Below, one piece after another: positions 8,894-18,195 of a stretch of 64,000 nt of DNA. Under the pieces are notes generated by a model. The model was not told the DNA's origin. It searched no databases and worked only from the letters and a program-made list of their open reading frames with translations. The translations under genes and the position numbers were made by a program. Origin of the DNA: Aromatoleum petrolei (GTDB taxonomy: Bacteria; Pseudomonadota; Gammaproteobacteria; Burkholderiales; Rhodocyclaceae); assembly GCF_017894385.1 (NCBI RefSeq), contig NZ_CP059560.1:1612001-1676000 (forward strand). Direction: 5' to 3'. How positions within the stretch are numbered: position 1 is the stretch's first letter; the number at the start of each line of letters is the position of its first letter.

Positions 8894-10312
8894 ATGTTCG
8901 CCTTTACACTGAGGCCCGTCGTCCTCGGAGTTTTCGCGACCGCACTGGTCTGGGCGCTCGTCCTCGGCTGGTGGCGTGCCGTCGGATACGAACCCGGAAC
9001 GATTGAACTCGCCACGCACCTGCTCCTCCTGCCGGGAACGCTCTTGGCCGGCTTCTGGCTCCTGCGCACGTTCATCGAGCACCTCCGACTGCCGCCCGCC
9101 GCGACGGTGTCCCATGAAAGGGGAAGTAACGCCCCCCTGCCAGCAGTTGCATCCGCCCCAACGCGCCACCCACAAACGTTCCTGATCGCCTTCGCACTGC
9201 AGTGCGCGCACGGTACCGACGCGGCGGAAGTACTCGATGCAGCCCGGCAAGGATGCATGCCGCCGCTCGACGACGACCTCCGTGATGCGCATGGCTTTCC
9301 CGTGTTCGCCGCGCGCGTTGCAGATCTTTCACCCGGGGATGCGGACAGGACGCCGAACGAGAGCGCCATCGACATTGGCCTGACCGACGGCGAAGAGGAC
9401 ACGCGTGCGCTGGAGATGCTTCACGGCGCGCTCCCCCGTGCGCTCGACGAGCTTGCCGAGTTCGTCGCTCCCGACCCCGCGGTCGTCCGGACGGTCCTCT
9501 GGCTCGCGGACCGGGATCGGCCGGACGAACACGGTGCCCGCCTTGCCACCTGGCTACGGCGCGAGCACCTCGCTCCGCGCGGCATTGCGGCGACGAACGT
9601 TTGCCTCCACCACCCGCGGGATGACGCCCATTCCTTCGAACTCATCGACGCTCTGGCTGCCGACCTCGACCGCCTGTCGTCCCCGGCCCTTGCTCTGGTA
9701 TTGGCCGCCGTGTCACATGTCGGCGAGAGGACGGTTGCGGCCTGGGAGGCTGCATCACACCTGTTCACGGCGAACACGCAGGACGGCCGGATTCCGGGCG
9801 AGGCGGCAGCAGTGCTGGTGCTGGCGAACCGGGAGGGAGCGGTTCTCGTCCGGCGACTGTCGTCTCCCCGCCTGTCGCACTCTGCATCGGGCAGGTTCAG
9901 CCCCGCTGATGATTTCCGGGCAAAGACCGTCACGCCCCTCTTGGGCAGACTCATCGACACCATCCTGACGGACACGCAGGTCGACGCGGCGCGTGTGTCG
10001 AGTGTGCTTGCCGACGCCGACCACCGAACTCCGGTGACGAGGGATCTCTTGCGAACGCTCTCGGAACGCTTCCCGACGCTCGAGCCGCTGTCGGACATGC
10101 TCAACCTCGGGAACGCGACAGGCTTTACTGCACCGATCGGCGGACTCGTGACGCTGCTCTGTGCGGCCGAGGCCGCCAGCGCAACCGAAGGCGTCGCACT
10201 GTGCCTGACCTGCCAATCCCCCCACGCCCGCGCAGCGATCGTCATCGACGCCCGCCCGCCGTCGGCCTTGTCCCCCACGCCAACGCCAGACCCTGCTCCT
10301 GACGCCACCTGA
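8894..10312 (+). CDS. T6SS-linked membrane protein with degenerate thiolase-like fold
   Basis: 472 residues. Two N-terminal membrane segments (about residues 5-25 and 40-60) are followed by a soluble part. The second half recalls ketosynthase/thiolase-fold proteins: PGEAAAVLVLANREG resembles the GEGAAALVL strand, VLADADHRTPVTRDLL resembles the region after it, and a Gly/Ala-rich APIGGLVTLL helix follows. The catalytic Cys-His-His set is not evident, so enzymatic activity is unlikely. It is placed 17 bp after the PAAR gene and 3 bp before tssM, so it is almost certainly co-expressed with the secretion genes. I know of no assigned function; a structural or adaptor role is inference. Confidence 0.7.
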   Translation: MFAFTLRPVVLGVFATALVWALVLGWWRAVGYEPGTIELATHLLLLPGTLLAGFWLLRTFIEHLRLPPAATVSHERGSNAPLPAVASAPTRHPQTFLIAFALQCAHGTDAAEVLDAARQGCMPPLDDDLRDAHGFPVFAARVADLSPGDADRTPNESAIDIGLTDGEEDTRALEMLHGALPRALDELAEFVAPDPAVVRTVLWLADRDRPDEHGARLATWLRREHLAPRGIAATNVCLHHPRDDAHSFELIDALAADLDRLSSPALALVLAAVSHVGERTVAAWEAASHLFTANTQDGRIPGEAAAVLVLANREGAVLVRRLSSPRLSHSASGRFSPADDFRAKTVTPLLGRLIDTILTDTQVDAARVSSVLADADHRTPVTRDLLRTLSERFPTLEPLSDMLNLGNATGFTAPIGGLVTLLCAAEAASATEGVALCLTCQSPHARAAIVIDARPPSALSPTPTPDPAPDAT

Positions 10313-10315
10313 CCG

Positions 10316-13300
10316 ATGTCTTCTCTCCGCACCTTTCTCACCGACTCGCGCACCCTGTCCTTCATCGGCGTACTGGCCCTCGCCGGCTTCCTGATGCTGG
10401 GCGCCGAAACGCTTGAACTCGCCTTGACTTGGGCGGCGATCGCCTCGTGCGCCCTTCTCGCGCTCTGGGTCGCCGTGTGGGCCTGGCGGCGACGCCGGGC
10501 CGGTCTCGCCGAATCCGCACTCGAACGGATGCTCGACCCGCGCACCGGCGATGGCGAAGGCCGGACGAAGGGCGAGATCGAAACCGTGCGCCGGCGCATG
10601 AAGGAAGCCATCCGCACGATCAAGACATCGAAGCTGGGACTGGTCTCCGGGCGCGCCGCACTGTACGAACTACCGTGGTACATCACGATTGGCAACCCCG
10701 CGGCGGGCAAGAGCACGGCCGTCGTCAATTCGGGGCTCACCTTCCCTCTCGGCGATGCCGCCGGCAGCGTCGTGCAGGGGCTGGGCGGGACCCGCAACTG
10801 CGACTGGTTCTTCACGACGGAGGGGATCCTCCTCGACACGGCCGGCCGCTACTCCGTCCACGAAGAGGACCGCGAGGAATGGCTGGGTTTTCTGGACCTG
10901 CTGAAGAAGAATCGTCCGCTCGCGCCGATCAACGGCATCATCGTCACGGTGAGCATCGGCGAGCTGCTCCGCAATCCGCCGGGCTTCGCAATCACACTGG
11001 CAAAAAATCTGCGACAACGGGTTCAGGAACTTACCGAACGGCTCGAAGTGTTCGCGCCGATCTACGTGATGTTCTCGAAGGCCGACCTCATCGCGGGGTT
11101 CAACGAGTTCTTCCAGGACGTGGACTGGAACGAGCGCGACCGCGTGTGGGGCGCGACCCTGCCCTACGAAACCACCGGATGCAGCGACGCCATCGGGCTG
11201 TTCGACCGCCACTTCGACGAACTGTATGAAGGGCTGCGCGAAATGAGCGTGGCGCAGATGTCGATTGCCCGCGGCGAGCGGATGCCGCCCGGATTGCTCA
11301 CGTTCCCGCTCGAGTTCGCCGCAATCAGGCCGGTCCTGCGATCCTTCATCGCCACGCTGTTCGAGGAGAACCCCTTCCAATTCAAGCCGATCTTCCGCGG
11401 CTTCTACATCACCTCGGCGATCCAGAGCGGAGAGACCCCCAGCAGCTCCAGCGAGCGGGTGGAAAAGCGCTTCGGGCTTGCCGGCGACGGTCCGACTGCC
11501 GCACGGATCGCCTCGAGCAACGGCTTTTTCCTGAAGGATCTCTTCTCGAAGGTGATCTTCGCCGACCGCAACCTGGTACGGCACTATGCGAGCCGGCGCA
11601 AGAAACGCCTGCATCACGCCACCTCGCTGGCCGCGGCGGCCCTACTGGGCCTTTCGCTGGCGGGATGGAGCTGGTCCTATGCGAACAACCGCAGCCTCGT
11701 CGATAACGTCCGCGCCGACCTCGAACGCGCCGTCCGCATTCAGGAAGACCGCGTCGACCTGCAGTCGCGGCTCGAGGCGCTCGAACTCCTCCAGGAGCGC
11801 ATCGCACAGCTCGAACGCTTCGACATGGAACCGTCGCGTTCCCTCGGCCTAGGGCTGTTCCAAGGCAGGGAAGTGAAATCCAGATTGCTCGAGGAGTACT
11901 ACCGGGGCGTCGGGGAAATCATGCTCCGCCCGGTCGGCGAGAGCATCGAAGCTTTCCTTGCCGCCGTCAATCGCAATGCCGGCCGGCTGCAGCCGGCCGA
12001 CAACCGCGGCCAGCAGGCGGTTGTGGACGAGACGCCTGCGGAGGGGCAGCGGTACAAGGAAACGTCGCCGACCAACGTCGAAGACGCCTACAACGCCCTG
12101 AAGACCTATCTCATGCTGGGCGACCGGGCGCATACCGAGGTCGGCCATCTCTCCGATCAGCTCAGCCGCTACTGGCGGACCTGGCTGGACACCAATCGCG
12201 GCGCCATGCCGCGCGAGGAGATGATGCGCAGCGCCGAGCGGATCATCAGTTTCCATCTGCGGCATGCGAACGATCCCGGCTGGCCGACCATCGCAGGCAA
12301 GCTCTCGCTGATCGACGAGACGCGTGCAACGCTGCGCCGTGTGGTGCGGGGCATGCCTGCGATCGAGCGCGTCTATGGCGACATCAAGGCGCGGGCGGCC
12401 ACCCGCTTCCCCCCCGTGACGGTCGCTAACCTCGTCGGCCCGGACGACACCGGCCTGATCGGCGGCAGCCATGCGATATCCGGTGCATTCACCGCCGAAG
12501 CGTGGCGCAGCTATGTCGAGGCCGCCATCAAGGATGCTGCGACGGGAGAGCTGCGCAGCACAGACTGGGTCCTCGACACCAGCGCGAAGGACGACCTCTC
12601 CCTCGCCGGCAGTCCCGAGCAGATCCAGAAAATGCTCGTAGCAAAGTACAAGAAGGAATATGTTCAGGAATGGCAGAAATTCGTCACAGGTATCGGGGTC
12701 AGCGGATTCGACGGTTTCCCCGCCGCCGTGACAGCCATGAATCGCCTCGGCGACGTGACCGCATCCCCCCTGGGGAAACTGCTGCGCACCGTGCATGAGC
12801 AGACCGCCTGGGACAGCCCCGGCGTCAGCCATGCGGTGGCCGAGCGTGCGCAAAAAGGCTTCATCGAATGGTTCAAGCAGTCGATCCTGCGCATGTCGCC
12901 CGCACCGGTCACTCTTCAGGTCTCCTCCACCGCGACGACACCGGTCAGCCCGATGGGCACCATCGGCCAGGAATTCGCCGGAGTCGATCGCCTGATCGCG
13001 CGCCGGGACAACGGGGAATCGATACTGGACCTGTACCTGCGTCGGCTTTCGGGATTGCGGACGCGCCTCAATCTCCTCGCCAACCAGGGCGACCCGGGTC
13101 CGGGCGCCGTAAAGCTGATGAGCGAAACGATCGAAGGCGGCAGCTCGGAACTTGCCGACACCCTGCGGTTCGTGGACGAGCAAATGCTGACGGGCATGCC
13201 CGACAGTCAGCGTGAAGTGCTCCGCCCGCTGCTGGTGCGCCCCTTGCTGCAGACCTTCGCGGCCCTGATCGGTCCGGCCGAGCGCGAGCTCGACAAGAGC

Positions 13301-14089
13301 TGGATCGCGAACGTGTATGAGCCCTTCGGCCGGCAGCTCGCCGGGAAGTACCCGTTCGACGCCGCGTCGGGCATAGAAGCGACGCCGGCCGAGATCGCGC
13401 AGATCTTCGGCCCGGAAGGTGCGATCTCGAAGTACGCGGCTACCAGCATCGGGTCGCTGATGGTGAGGCGCGGCGACTATATCGAGGCGCGGACGTGGGG
13501 GGAACTCGGTATCCGCCTGCGCCCCGAATTCCTCGCAGCTTTCCCGGGCTGGGTCGCCCCCCTGGACGGCGGCAGCGCCGCCCCGTCCGCACCGGTTGGG
13601 CAGACGAGCTTCCGGCTGCTGCCGCTGCCCTCGCCGGGCACGACCGAATACACGATCGAGATCGACGGACAAAGGCTGCGCTACCGCAACGGCGCCGCCC
13701 AGTGGGCCACCTTCGTGTGGCCCAATCCGGCGGGAACACCGGGCGCGCGAGTCGTCGCGACGACCTTCGACGGACAGGAAATCGAGGTCGCCAACTTCAG
13801 CGGCCGCTTCGGGCTCGAAAAGCTGATCAACTCGGCCACGCGCACACGCAACGCCGACGGCTCGTTCAACCTCGCCTGGCAGACGGGCGAGTTGTCGGTG
13901 CCGGTCACGCTCAAGATCGTGAGCAGCCCGGACGTGCAGACGGGCAACGGGGCCAGCCCCAGGGGCAGCCGCAACGCCCCGCTCCCTGCCAGCGTGGCGG
14001 GCGACGACGTGAAGACCCAGGCCGCCATCGCCCCCGGCGGCGCGGCCACGCTCGCAGCCACGAGACAGGAGCGCGGGGGGGTGCAATGA
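10316..14089 (+). CDS. tssM: Type VI secretion membrane complex subunit TssM (IcmF)
   Basis: 1257-residue inner-membrane ATPase-like subunit of the TssJLM complex. Two membrane segments lie at the N-terminus (about residues 12-30 and 35-57), followed by a cytoplasmic NTPase-like domain with an intact Walker A, GNPAAGKST (residues 126-134), a third membrane segment near residues 437-455, and a large periplasmic region containing the IcmF-related and C-terminal TssM domains. The length is typical. The stop overlaps the tagF start (ATGA), giving translational coupling. TssL and TssJ, its normal partners, are not encoded in the window. Confidence 0.95.
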   Translation: MSSLRTFLTDSRTLSFIGVLALAGFLMLGAETLELALTWAAIASCALLALWVAVWAWRRRRAGLAESALERMLDPRTGDGEGRTKGEIETVRRRMKEAIRTIKTSKLGLVSGRAALYELPWYITIGNPAAGKSTAVVNSGLTFPLGDAAGSVVQGLGGTRNCDWFFTTEGILLDTAGRYSVHEEDREEWLGFLDLLKKNRPLAPINGIIVTVSIGELLRNPPGFAITLAKNLRQRVQELTERLEVFAPIYVMFSKADLIAGFNEFFQDVDWNERDRVWGATLPYETTGCSDAIGLFDRHFDELYEGLREMSVAQMSIARGERMPPGLLTFPLEFAAIRPVLRSFIATLFEENPFQFKPIFRGFYITSAIQSGETPSSSSERVEKRFGLAGDGPTAARIASSNGFFLKDLFSKVIFADRNLVRHYASRRKKRLHHATSLAAAALLGLSLAGWSWSYANNRSLVDNVRADLERAVRIQEDRVDLQSRLEALELLQERIAQLERFDMEPSRSLGLGLFQGREVKSRLLEEYYRGVGEIMLRPVGESIEAFLAAVNRNAGRLQPADNRGQQAVVDETPAEGQRYKETSPTNVEDAYNALKTYLMLGDRAHTEVGHLSDQLSRYWRTWLDTNRGAMPREEMMRSAERIISFHLRHANDPGWPTIAGKLSLIDETRATLRRVVRGMPAIERVYGDIKARAATRFPPVTVANLVGPDDTGLIGGSHAISGAFTAEAWRSYVEAAIKDAATGELRSTDWVLDTSAKDDLSLAGSPEQIQKMLVAKYKKEYVQEWQKFVTGIGVSGFDGFPAAVTAMNRLGDVTASPLGKLLRTVHEQTAWDSPGVSHAVAERAQKGFIEWFKQSILRMSPAPVTLQVSSTATTPVSPMGTIGQEFAGVDRLIARRDNGESILDLYLRRLSGLRTRLNLLANQGDPGPGAVKLMSETIEGGSSELADTLRFVDEQMLTGMPDSQREVLRPLLVRPLLQTFAALIGPAERELDKSWIANVYEPFGRQLAGKYPFDAASGIEATPAEIAQIFGPEGAISKYAATSIGSLMVRRGDYIEARTWGELGIRLRPEFLAAFPGWVAPLDGGSAAPSAPVGQTSFRLLPLPSPGTTEYTIEIDGQRLRYRNGAAQWATFVWPNPAGTPGARVVATTFDGQEIEVANFSGRFGLEKLINSATRTRNADGSFNLAWQTGELSVPVTLKIVSSPDVQTGNGASPRGSRNAPLPASVAGDDVKTQAAIAPGGAATLAATRQERGGVQ

Positions 14090-15069
14090 AGGGGACTGCC
14101 ATCCACGCCACAGGATATTTCGGCAAGCTGCCCGCACGTGGCGACTTCGTGAAGGGAGGCGGATCGACGCAACTCATCGCGATGCTCGATCGCTGGATCT
14201 CGGAAAGCATGAACCTGCTGTCGGCAGATCCGCGCTGGCGCATTCCCTACGACGGCATGAGTCCGGTGCACTTCACCTTCGTCGGTCCGCGCAGCCGCCT
14301 CTCCGTCGTCGGCCACCTGCAGCCGAGCCACGACTCATCGTCGCGCCGCTTCCCCTTTCTCGTCGCGTCGACGATCGAGTCGGAGGCCGGACACGCCCCG
14401 CCCGGGCCACTGGCCCTGTCCTCGCTGTGGGCAAAGTTCGGGCACCTGGTCGGCCTGGCTCGAACGACCGACGAACCCGCGTCGGTCCTGCACGCCCTCG
14501 CGCGCATAGACTGCAGCGGGGAGCTCGCGCACATCGCACAACCGTCCGACAGCGGTGCAATGCCCGACGCAACGACGATGGCTGACCTCGACCGGCTGCT
14601 CGGCCACGACAGCGGCACCGGACAGGCCCGCCGCATCATCCTCGCCCTCGGCGTGCTGCTGCGGCCGCTGCTCGGAAGCAACCGGCCGGCGATCGAACGC
14701 GGCCTGCGGCTGCCCCTTCCGGACGACGTCGGGCTGCGGGACGGGCTGGCGCAGGTCTGGGTAAACCTCATCGGCGGCTTTCTCCGCAGCACCCCCTGCG
14801 AACTCCAGCTGCTGCAGGCACCGGTTGCAGGACGCAACACGCTGATCGTCGGCTTCAACGGGGCCACGCCACAGCCCCTCGTCAGCCTGATCTCGCCGGC
14901 GAGCGCACCCGACGCCGTCGTCAACCTGGAGGATCCGGAGTGGATCGACACGCACCCGGACCTGGTCGGCGACTACGGAGTCGCCAAGCTGTCTAGCTAT
15001 CTCGCCCAGCCCGGGACGTCCCTCACCATGGGGCTCGCCACCTTCAGGGAAGTCTTTTTCGGAGAATGA
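14086..15069 (+). CDS. tagF: Type VI secretion-associated protein TagF (ImpM family)
   Basis: 327 residues. The N-terminal half is a TagF/ImpM domain: it opens MKGTAIHATGYFGKLPARGD, followed by DRWISESM and a FTFVGPRSRLSVVGHLQPSHD stretch. In Pseudomonas aeruginosa TagF is a post-translational repressor of type VI assembly. The remaining 100 or so residues are longer than the short TagF forms but contain no PP2C phosphatase motif, so it is not the TagF-PppA fusion known in Agrobacterium. The start overlaps the tssM stop and its own stop overlaps the next start (both ATGA), so the three genes are coupled. Confidence 0.88.
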   Translation: MKGTAIHATGYFGKLPARGDFVKGGGSTQLIAMLDRWISESMNLLSADPRWRIPYDGMSPVHFTFVGPRSRLSVVGHLQPSHDSSSRRFPFLVASTIESEAGHAPPGPLALSSLWAKFGHLVGLARTTDEPASVLHALARIDCSGELAHIAQPSDSGAMPDATTMADLDRLLGHDSGTGQARRIILALGVLLRPLLGSNRPAIERGLRLPLPDDVGLRDGLAQVWVNLIGGFLRSTPCELQLLQAPVAGRNTLIVGFNGATPQPLVSLISPASAPDAVVNLEDPEWIDTHPDLVGDYGVAKLSSYLAQPGTSLTMGLATFREVFFGE

Positions 15070-15848
15070 TCTTGAAGCTCAATTTCGCACTCGCGGCGGG
15101 GCTGCTCTATGCCGCGGCCGGCATGAGCGCACCGCCACCGCAAAACTCCGCGTCGGACGGTCTGGTGCACGTCACCGGCACGGTACCGGACGAAAGCGCC
15201 CGAGTGGCCATCATTTCCCGCCTGCGCGAACTCTATGGCGCGGAGAAGGTTGTCGACCGTCTGGACTCGGGGGGCGTCGTCGCCCCACCGGGCTGGAGCG
15301 GCCACGTTGTCAAGACCCTTGGCAACGGCATCCGCGACGTCCGCCAGGGCCAACTGGAGGTCAACGGCACCCAGGTCACGATCACCGGCAACGTTGCCAA
15401 CGAAACCCGGCGGCAACAGGTCGCCAGCGAGATTGCGACAGTGCTCAATCCGACCTACACGGTCAATAATGGTCTGCGCGTGCCGGCCGGGGCGCAGGCA
15501 CTGCTCGATCAGACGCTTGCAGATCGCGTGGTCGAGTTCGAGAGCGGATCCGCGATCCTGACGCCAACGGGTGTTGCCATCCTCGACGAAATGGCGGCAG
15601 CCATTGCCAGGCTCGACCGCCCCCGCGTGGACATCATCGGACATACGGACTCCACCGGGAATCGGGCAACGAACATCGCATTGAGTCTCGCCCGGGCTGA
15701 CACGGTGAAGGACTACCTTACGGCCAAGGGCATTCCCGCGGCAGGACTGAGCGCGCGGGGCGCCGGCCCCGACCGTCCCGTGACTCCCAACGACACGCCG
15801 GAGGGTCGCGCGCGCAATCGCCGGATCGAATTCCGGCTCGCCGAGTGA
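15066..15848 (+). CDS. OmpA-like peptidoglycan-binding protein (TagN-like)
   Basis: 260-residue exported protein. A signal peptide (about residues 1-22) is followed by two BON-like repeats (VHVTGTVPDESARVAI and LEVNGTQVTITGNV) and a C-terminal OmpA domain with DIIGHTDSTGNRATN and NRRIEFRL. OmpA-type anchors such as TagL or TagN fix type VI machines to peptidoglycan, and the tssM-tagF-tagN order matches Acinetobacter-type clusters. It starts in an ATGA overlap with tagF and ends 15 bp from the convergent tssA. Confidence 0.85.
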   Translation: MILKLNFALAAGLLYAAAGMSAPPPQNSASDGLVHVTGTVPDESARVAIISRLRELYGAEKVVDRLDSGGVVAPPGWSGHVVKTLGNGIRDVRQGQLEVNGTQVTITGNVANETRRQQVASEIATVLNPTYTVNNGLRVPAGAQALLDQTLADRVVEFESGSAILTPTGVAILDEMAAAIARLDRPRVDIIGHTDSTGNRATNIALSLARADTVKDYLTAKGIPAAGLSARGAGPDRPVTPNDTPEGRARNRRIEFRLAE

Positions 15849-15863
15849 CCCCGGCCCAGCCGT

Positions 15864-16934
15864 TCAGCGCCCGGGCGCATCCTGGGGCACGAGTCCGAGC
15901 AGTTCCTCCACATGCGACAGCGCCCCGTCGTCGCGGACCACGGTGCGCAGCCACTCGTGCAGCGACATCTCGCCCCAACGTGCCGCCTTGTCGGCGAGGT
16001 AGGCCACCGGACTGTGAGGCTCGGTGCGCCGGAAGAAGTCCGCCACCTCACGGAGGCGCTCTATCGCATCGGCCCGTGTAGCGATCACCCCCTGACCCGC
16101 TGTCCCCGGCGCCTGCTCACCCCCGCGGCTGCGTCCGCCACCTGCGGGCGAGGCCGCGAGGAAGTTCGGAGTCGGGGTGGGGGCCGGTGCCTCGCCACCG
16201 AACCGCCGCGCGGTGTCCAGCACCTCGATGAGCGCCTGGCGTGCATCGGCGAATCCCGGGCCATCTAGACCGAGCTTGGCGTCCACGACCCGCTCCAGCT
16301 CGTCCAGCGCCCCCCGCGCCGCTTCCGCCTCGGTGGCAATCCGGCCAAAAAAATCACGGGACGTGTCGCGGCGCGCGGCCTCGAATTGATCGAGCGTCAC
16401 CGGCGCGGCACGCATGAGGAACTCGGCTTCCTGAGGGTTCCGCTCCAGGCAGGCGGCCAGATTACGCGCGGATTCGAGATCACCCATCGAGAAGGATCCG
16501 CGCGGCGAATCGGTAAGCGGCGTATCGCGCACGATGCGGCGGGACTGGGCCACCAGCCAGTCGAGATTGCCGGCGCGCATCTCCTGGTCACCGTCGTCGG
16601 GAAGCGGATGGATGTCATCCCAATACGCTTCGCACAAGCCGGCCACCAGGCGGTAGCCATCGGCGAGGCCGGCGAATCCGCGGGTTCGCGCCACAGCCTC
16701 GGTCAACCAGACGGCGAGACGGACATCCTTCGCCCTGGATGCCAGCGCATCCTCGCAAAGGCGGGCAACGCGCGCCCAGTCGGCCTCCTTGAGCGGCCTC
16801 ACCCATTCGCCCTGACTCACCGAGGGGTCGTCGCAGCGGCGCGCCTCCTGGATCTCGTCGAACAGCGCAGAGAAGGTGAGGTCCTCGCCGCAGCGATTAC
16901 CGGCCAGCGGGCGAAGCAGTGCAGCAAAATCCAT
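15864..16934 (-). CDS. tssA: Type VI secretion cap/baseplate protein TssA
   Basis: 356 residues. The N-terminal ImpA_N domain begins MDFAALLRPLAGNRCGEDLTF, with the typical segment AYWDDIHPLPDDGD near residue 100; a Pro/Ala-rich linker and a C-terminal domain (EWLRTVVRDDGALSHVEELLG) follow. TssA proteins start sheath polymerisation at the baseplate or cap the growing sheath. I place the start at the MDFAALL methionine because the ImpA_N domain begins there; the open frame extends upstream through MAAWPEPEP and beyond without a ribosome binding site. It is convergent with the tagN-like gene. Confidence 0.88.
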   Translation of the reverse strand: MDFAALLRPLAGNRCGEDLTFSALFDEIQEARRCDDPSVSQGEWVRPLKEADWARVARLCEDALASRAKDVRLAVWLTEAVARTRGFAGLADGYRLVAGLCEAYWDDIHPLPDDGDQEMRAGNLDWLVAQSRRIVRDTPLTDSPRGSFSMGDLESARNLAACLERNPQEAEFLMRAAPVTLDQFEAARRDTSRDFFGRIATEAEAARGALDELERVVDAKLGLDGPGFADARQALIEVLDTARRFGGEAPAPTPTPNFLAASPAGGGRSRGGEQAPGTAGQGVIATRADAIERLREVADFFRRTEPHSPVAYLADKAARWGEMSLHEWLRTVVRDDGALSHVEELLGLVPQDAPGR

Positions 16935-17008
16935 GGGCGGTTCCGGTTCAGGCCAAGCCGCCATTTTACATGACGATGAAATTACCCTGACAGCATTGAA
17001 GGATACTT

Positions 17009-17392
17009 TCAGGCGTGTTGGATGAGCTCGATCTTGTAGCCGTCCGGATCCTCGACAAACGCGATCACGGTCGTGCCGTGCTTCATCGGCCCCGCCTCGC
17101 GCACCACCTTGCCGCCACGCGCACGGATCTCGTCGCACGCGCGGTAGGCATCGGGAACCGCCAGCGCGATGTGGCCGAAGGCATTGCCCATCTCGTAGGA
17201 ATCCATGCCCCAGTTGTGCGTGAGCTCGATGACGGCCCCCGCGGACTCGTCCTGGTAACCGATGAAAGCCAGCGTGAACTTCCCCTCCGGGTAGTCGTGG
17301 CGGCGCAGCAGCCGCATCCCGAGGACCTCGGTGTAGAACTTGATCGAACGATCGAGATCGCCAACGCGCAGCATGGTATGAAGCAGTCTCAT
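17009..17392 (-). CDS. gloA: Lactoylglutathione lyase (glyoxalase I)
   Basis: Converts the methylglyoxal-glutathione hemithioacetal to S-lactoylglutathione. The 127-residue length and all four metal ligands match E. coli numbering exactly: His5 (LLHT), Glu56 (AVIEL), His74 (FGHIAL) and Glu122 (YKIEL), so it should be the nickel-type bacterial enzyme. The ATG at 17392 is chosen over 17407 because GAGGA lies eight bases before it and it restores the family N-terminus. It follows the YgjP-like gene almost without a gap, in a minus-strand run. Confidence 0.95.
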   Translation of the reverse strand: MRLLHTMLRVGDLDRSIKFYTEVLGMRLLRRHDYPEGKFTLAFIGYQDESAGAVIELTHNWGMDSYEMGNAFGHIALAVPDAYRACDEIRARGGKVVREAGPMKHGTTVIAFVEDPDGYKIELIQHA

Positions 17393-17406
17393 TTCAACGG
17401 TCCTCA

Positions 17407-18195
17407 TCAGTCTTCAGCAAGAAGCGCCGCGTCGGCGCCATCGATGACGGGCAGCGCCCGCCCGGCGTCGCGCAGTCTCACGCGCGCCGCATTCCAGTCC
17501 GGGTAGAGCGCGCCCACGACGGCCCAGAAACGCGGCGAGTGGTTCATTTCGGCGAGATGTGCCACCTCATGGGCGACAACGTAGTCGATGAGTGCCGGCG
17601 GCAGGTGGATCAGGCGCCAGTGCAGTCGGATACCGCTGCGGCTGCTGCAACTCCCCCAGCGCGTGCGTGCCGACGACAGGCGTACCGGCGGCACGGCGTG
17701 GCCGAGCCGGAAGCAGAATTCCGCGACACGTTCGCCATACCACGGCAGGGCGCGAGCGCGCAGCGCACGGATGAGTGCCTTGCGGGCGCCCCCGCCGTCG
17801 GGCAGTACCAGCTCTTCGACACCATCCGCGCCCAAGCGCCAGCGCGCCGAACGGACACCGCCCGCAAGGCGCAGGCGGCAGGTCTCGCCCAGCAGCGGGA
17901 ACAGCGCGCCATCCTCGACTGCCATCGCCGCGGCCGGCACCCGTGCGGCGAGCTTCCCCAGCAGCCAGTCATGGTGGCTACGGATGAAGCGGTCGATTTC
18001 GGGCTGCGTCGCAGGCCACGGGACGGCGACGCGAACCCCGCGTCGATCGACCTGCAGCGCGAAGCTGCGTCGCGGAGAGCGCCGCAGAACATAGTCGAGG
18101 TCCTGCTCGCCGAGACGGATGCTGCGGGACTCCTCGGTCGCCGGCCGCGACGGGCGCGACAGCCCCGCGGCTCGGCTCACGCCTTCACCTGCCAT
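17407..18195 (-). CDS. YgjP-like (M48/DUF45) metallopeptidase family protein
   Basis: 262 residues. It carries the zinc motif HEVAH (His209, Glu210, His213) with a downstream His219 in NHSPRFW, and the RTRWGSCSS box typical of YgjP/DUF45 proteins, distant relatives of SprT and M48 peptidases. The substrate is unknown for the family. The N-terminus up to about residue 25 is poorly conserved in appearance, so a shorter start is possible. It overlaps the preceding CinA-like gene by 19 bases and its stop touches the upstream candidate start of gloA. Confidence 0.82.
   Translation of the reverse strand: MAGEGVSRAAGLSRPSRPATEESRSIRLGEQDLDYVLRRSPRRSFALQVDRRGVRVAVPWPATQPEIDRFIRSHHDWLLGKLAARVPAAAMAVEDGALFPLLGETCRLRLAGGVRSARWRLGADGVEELVLPDGGGARKALIRALRARALPWYGERVAEFCFRLGHAVPPVRLSSARTRWGSCSSRSGIRLHWRLIHLPPALIDYVVAHEVAHLAEMNHSPRFWAVVGALYPDWNAARVRLRDAGRALPVIDGADAALLAED

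Noticed and set aside
11849..14137. A 762-codon minus-strand frame opposite tssM
   Set aside because: Antisense shadow of a recognised TssM coding sequence; no domain or ribosome binding site.
6795..16990. Genomic island integrated at ssrA
   Set aside because: No integrase and no visible repeat of the ssrA 3' end; composition of the cluster matches its surroundings.
16935..17138. Longer TssA with an extra 67 N-terminal residues
   Set aside because: The extension has no ribosome binding site or ImpA_N similarity and overlaps the gloA coding sequence region.
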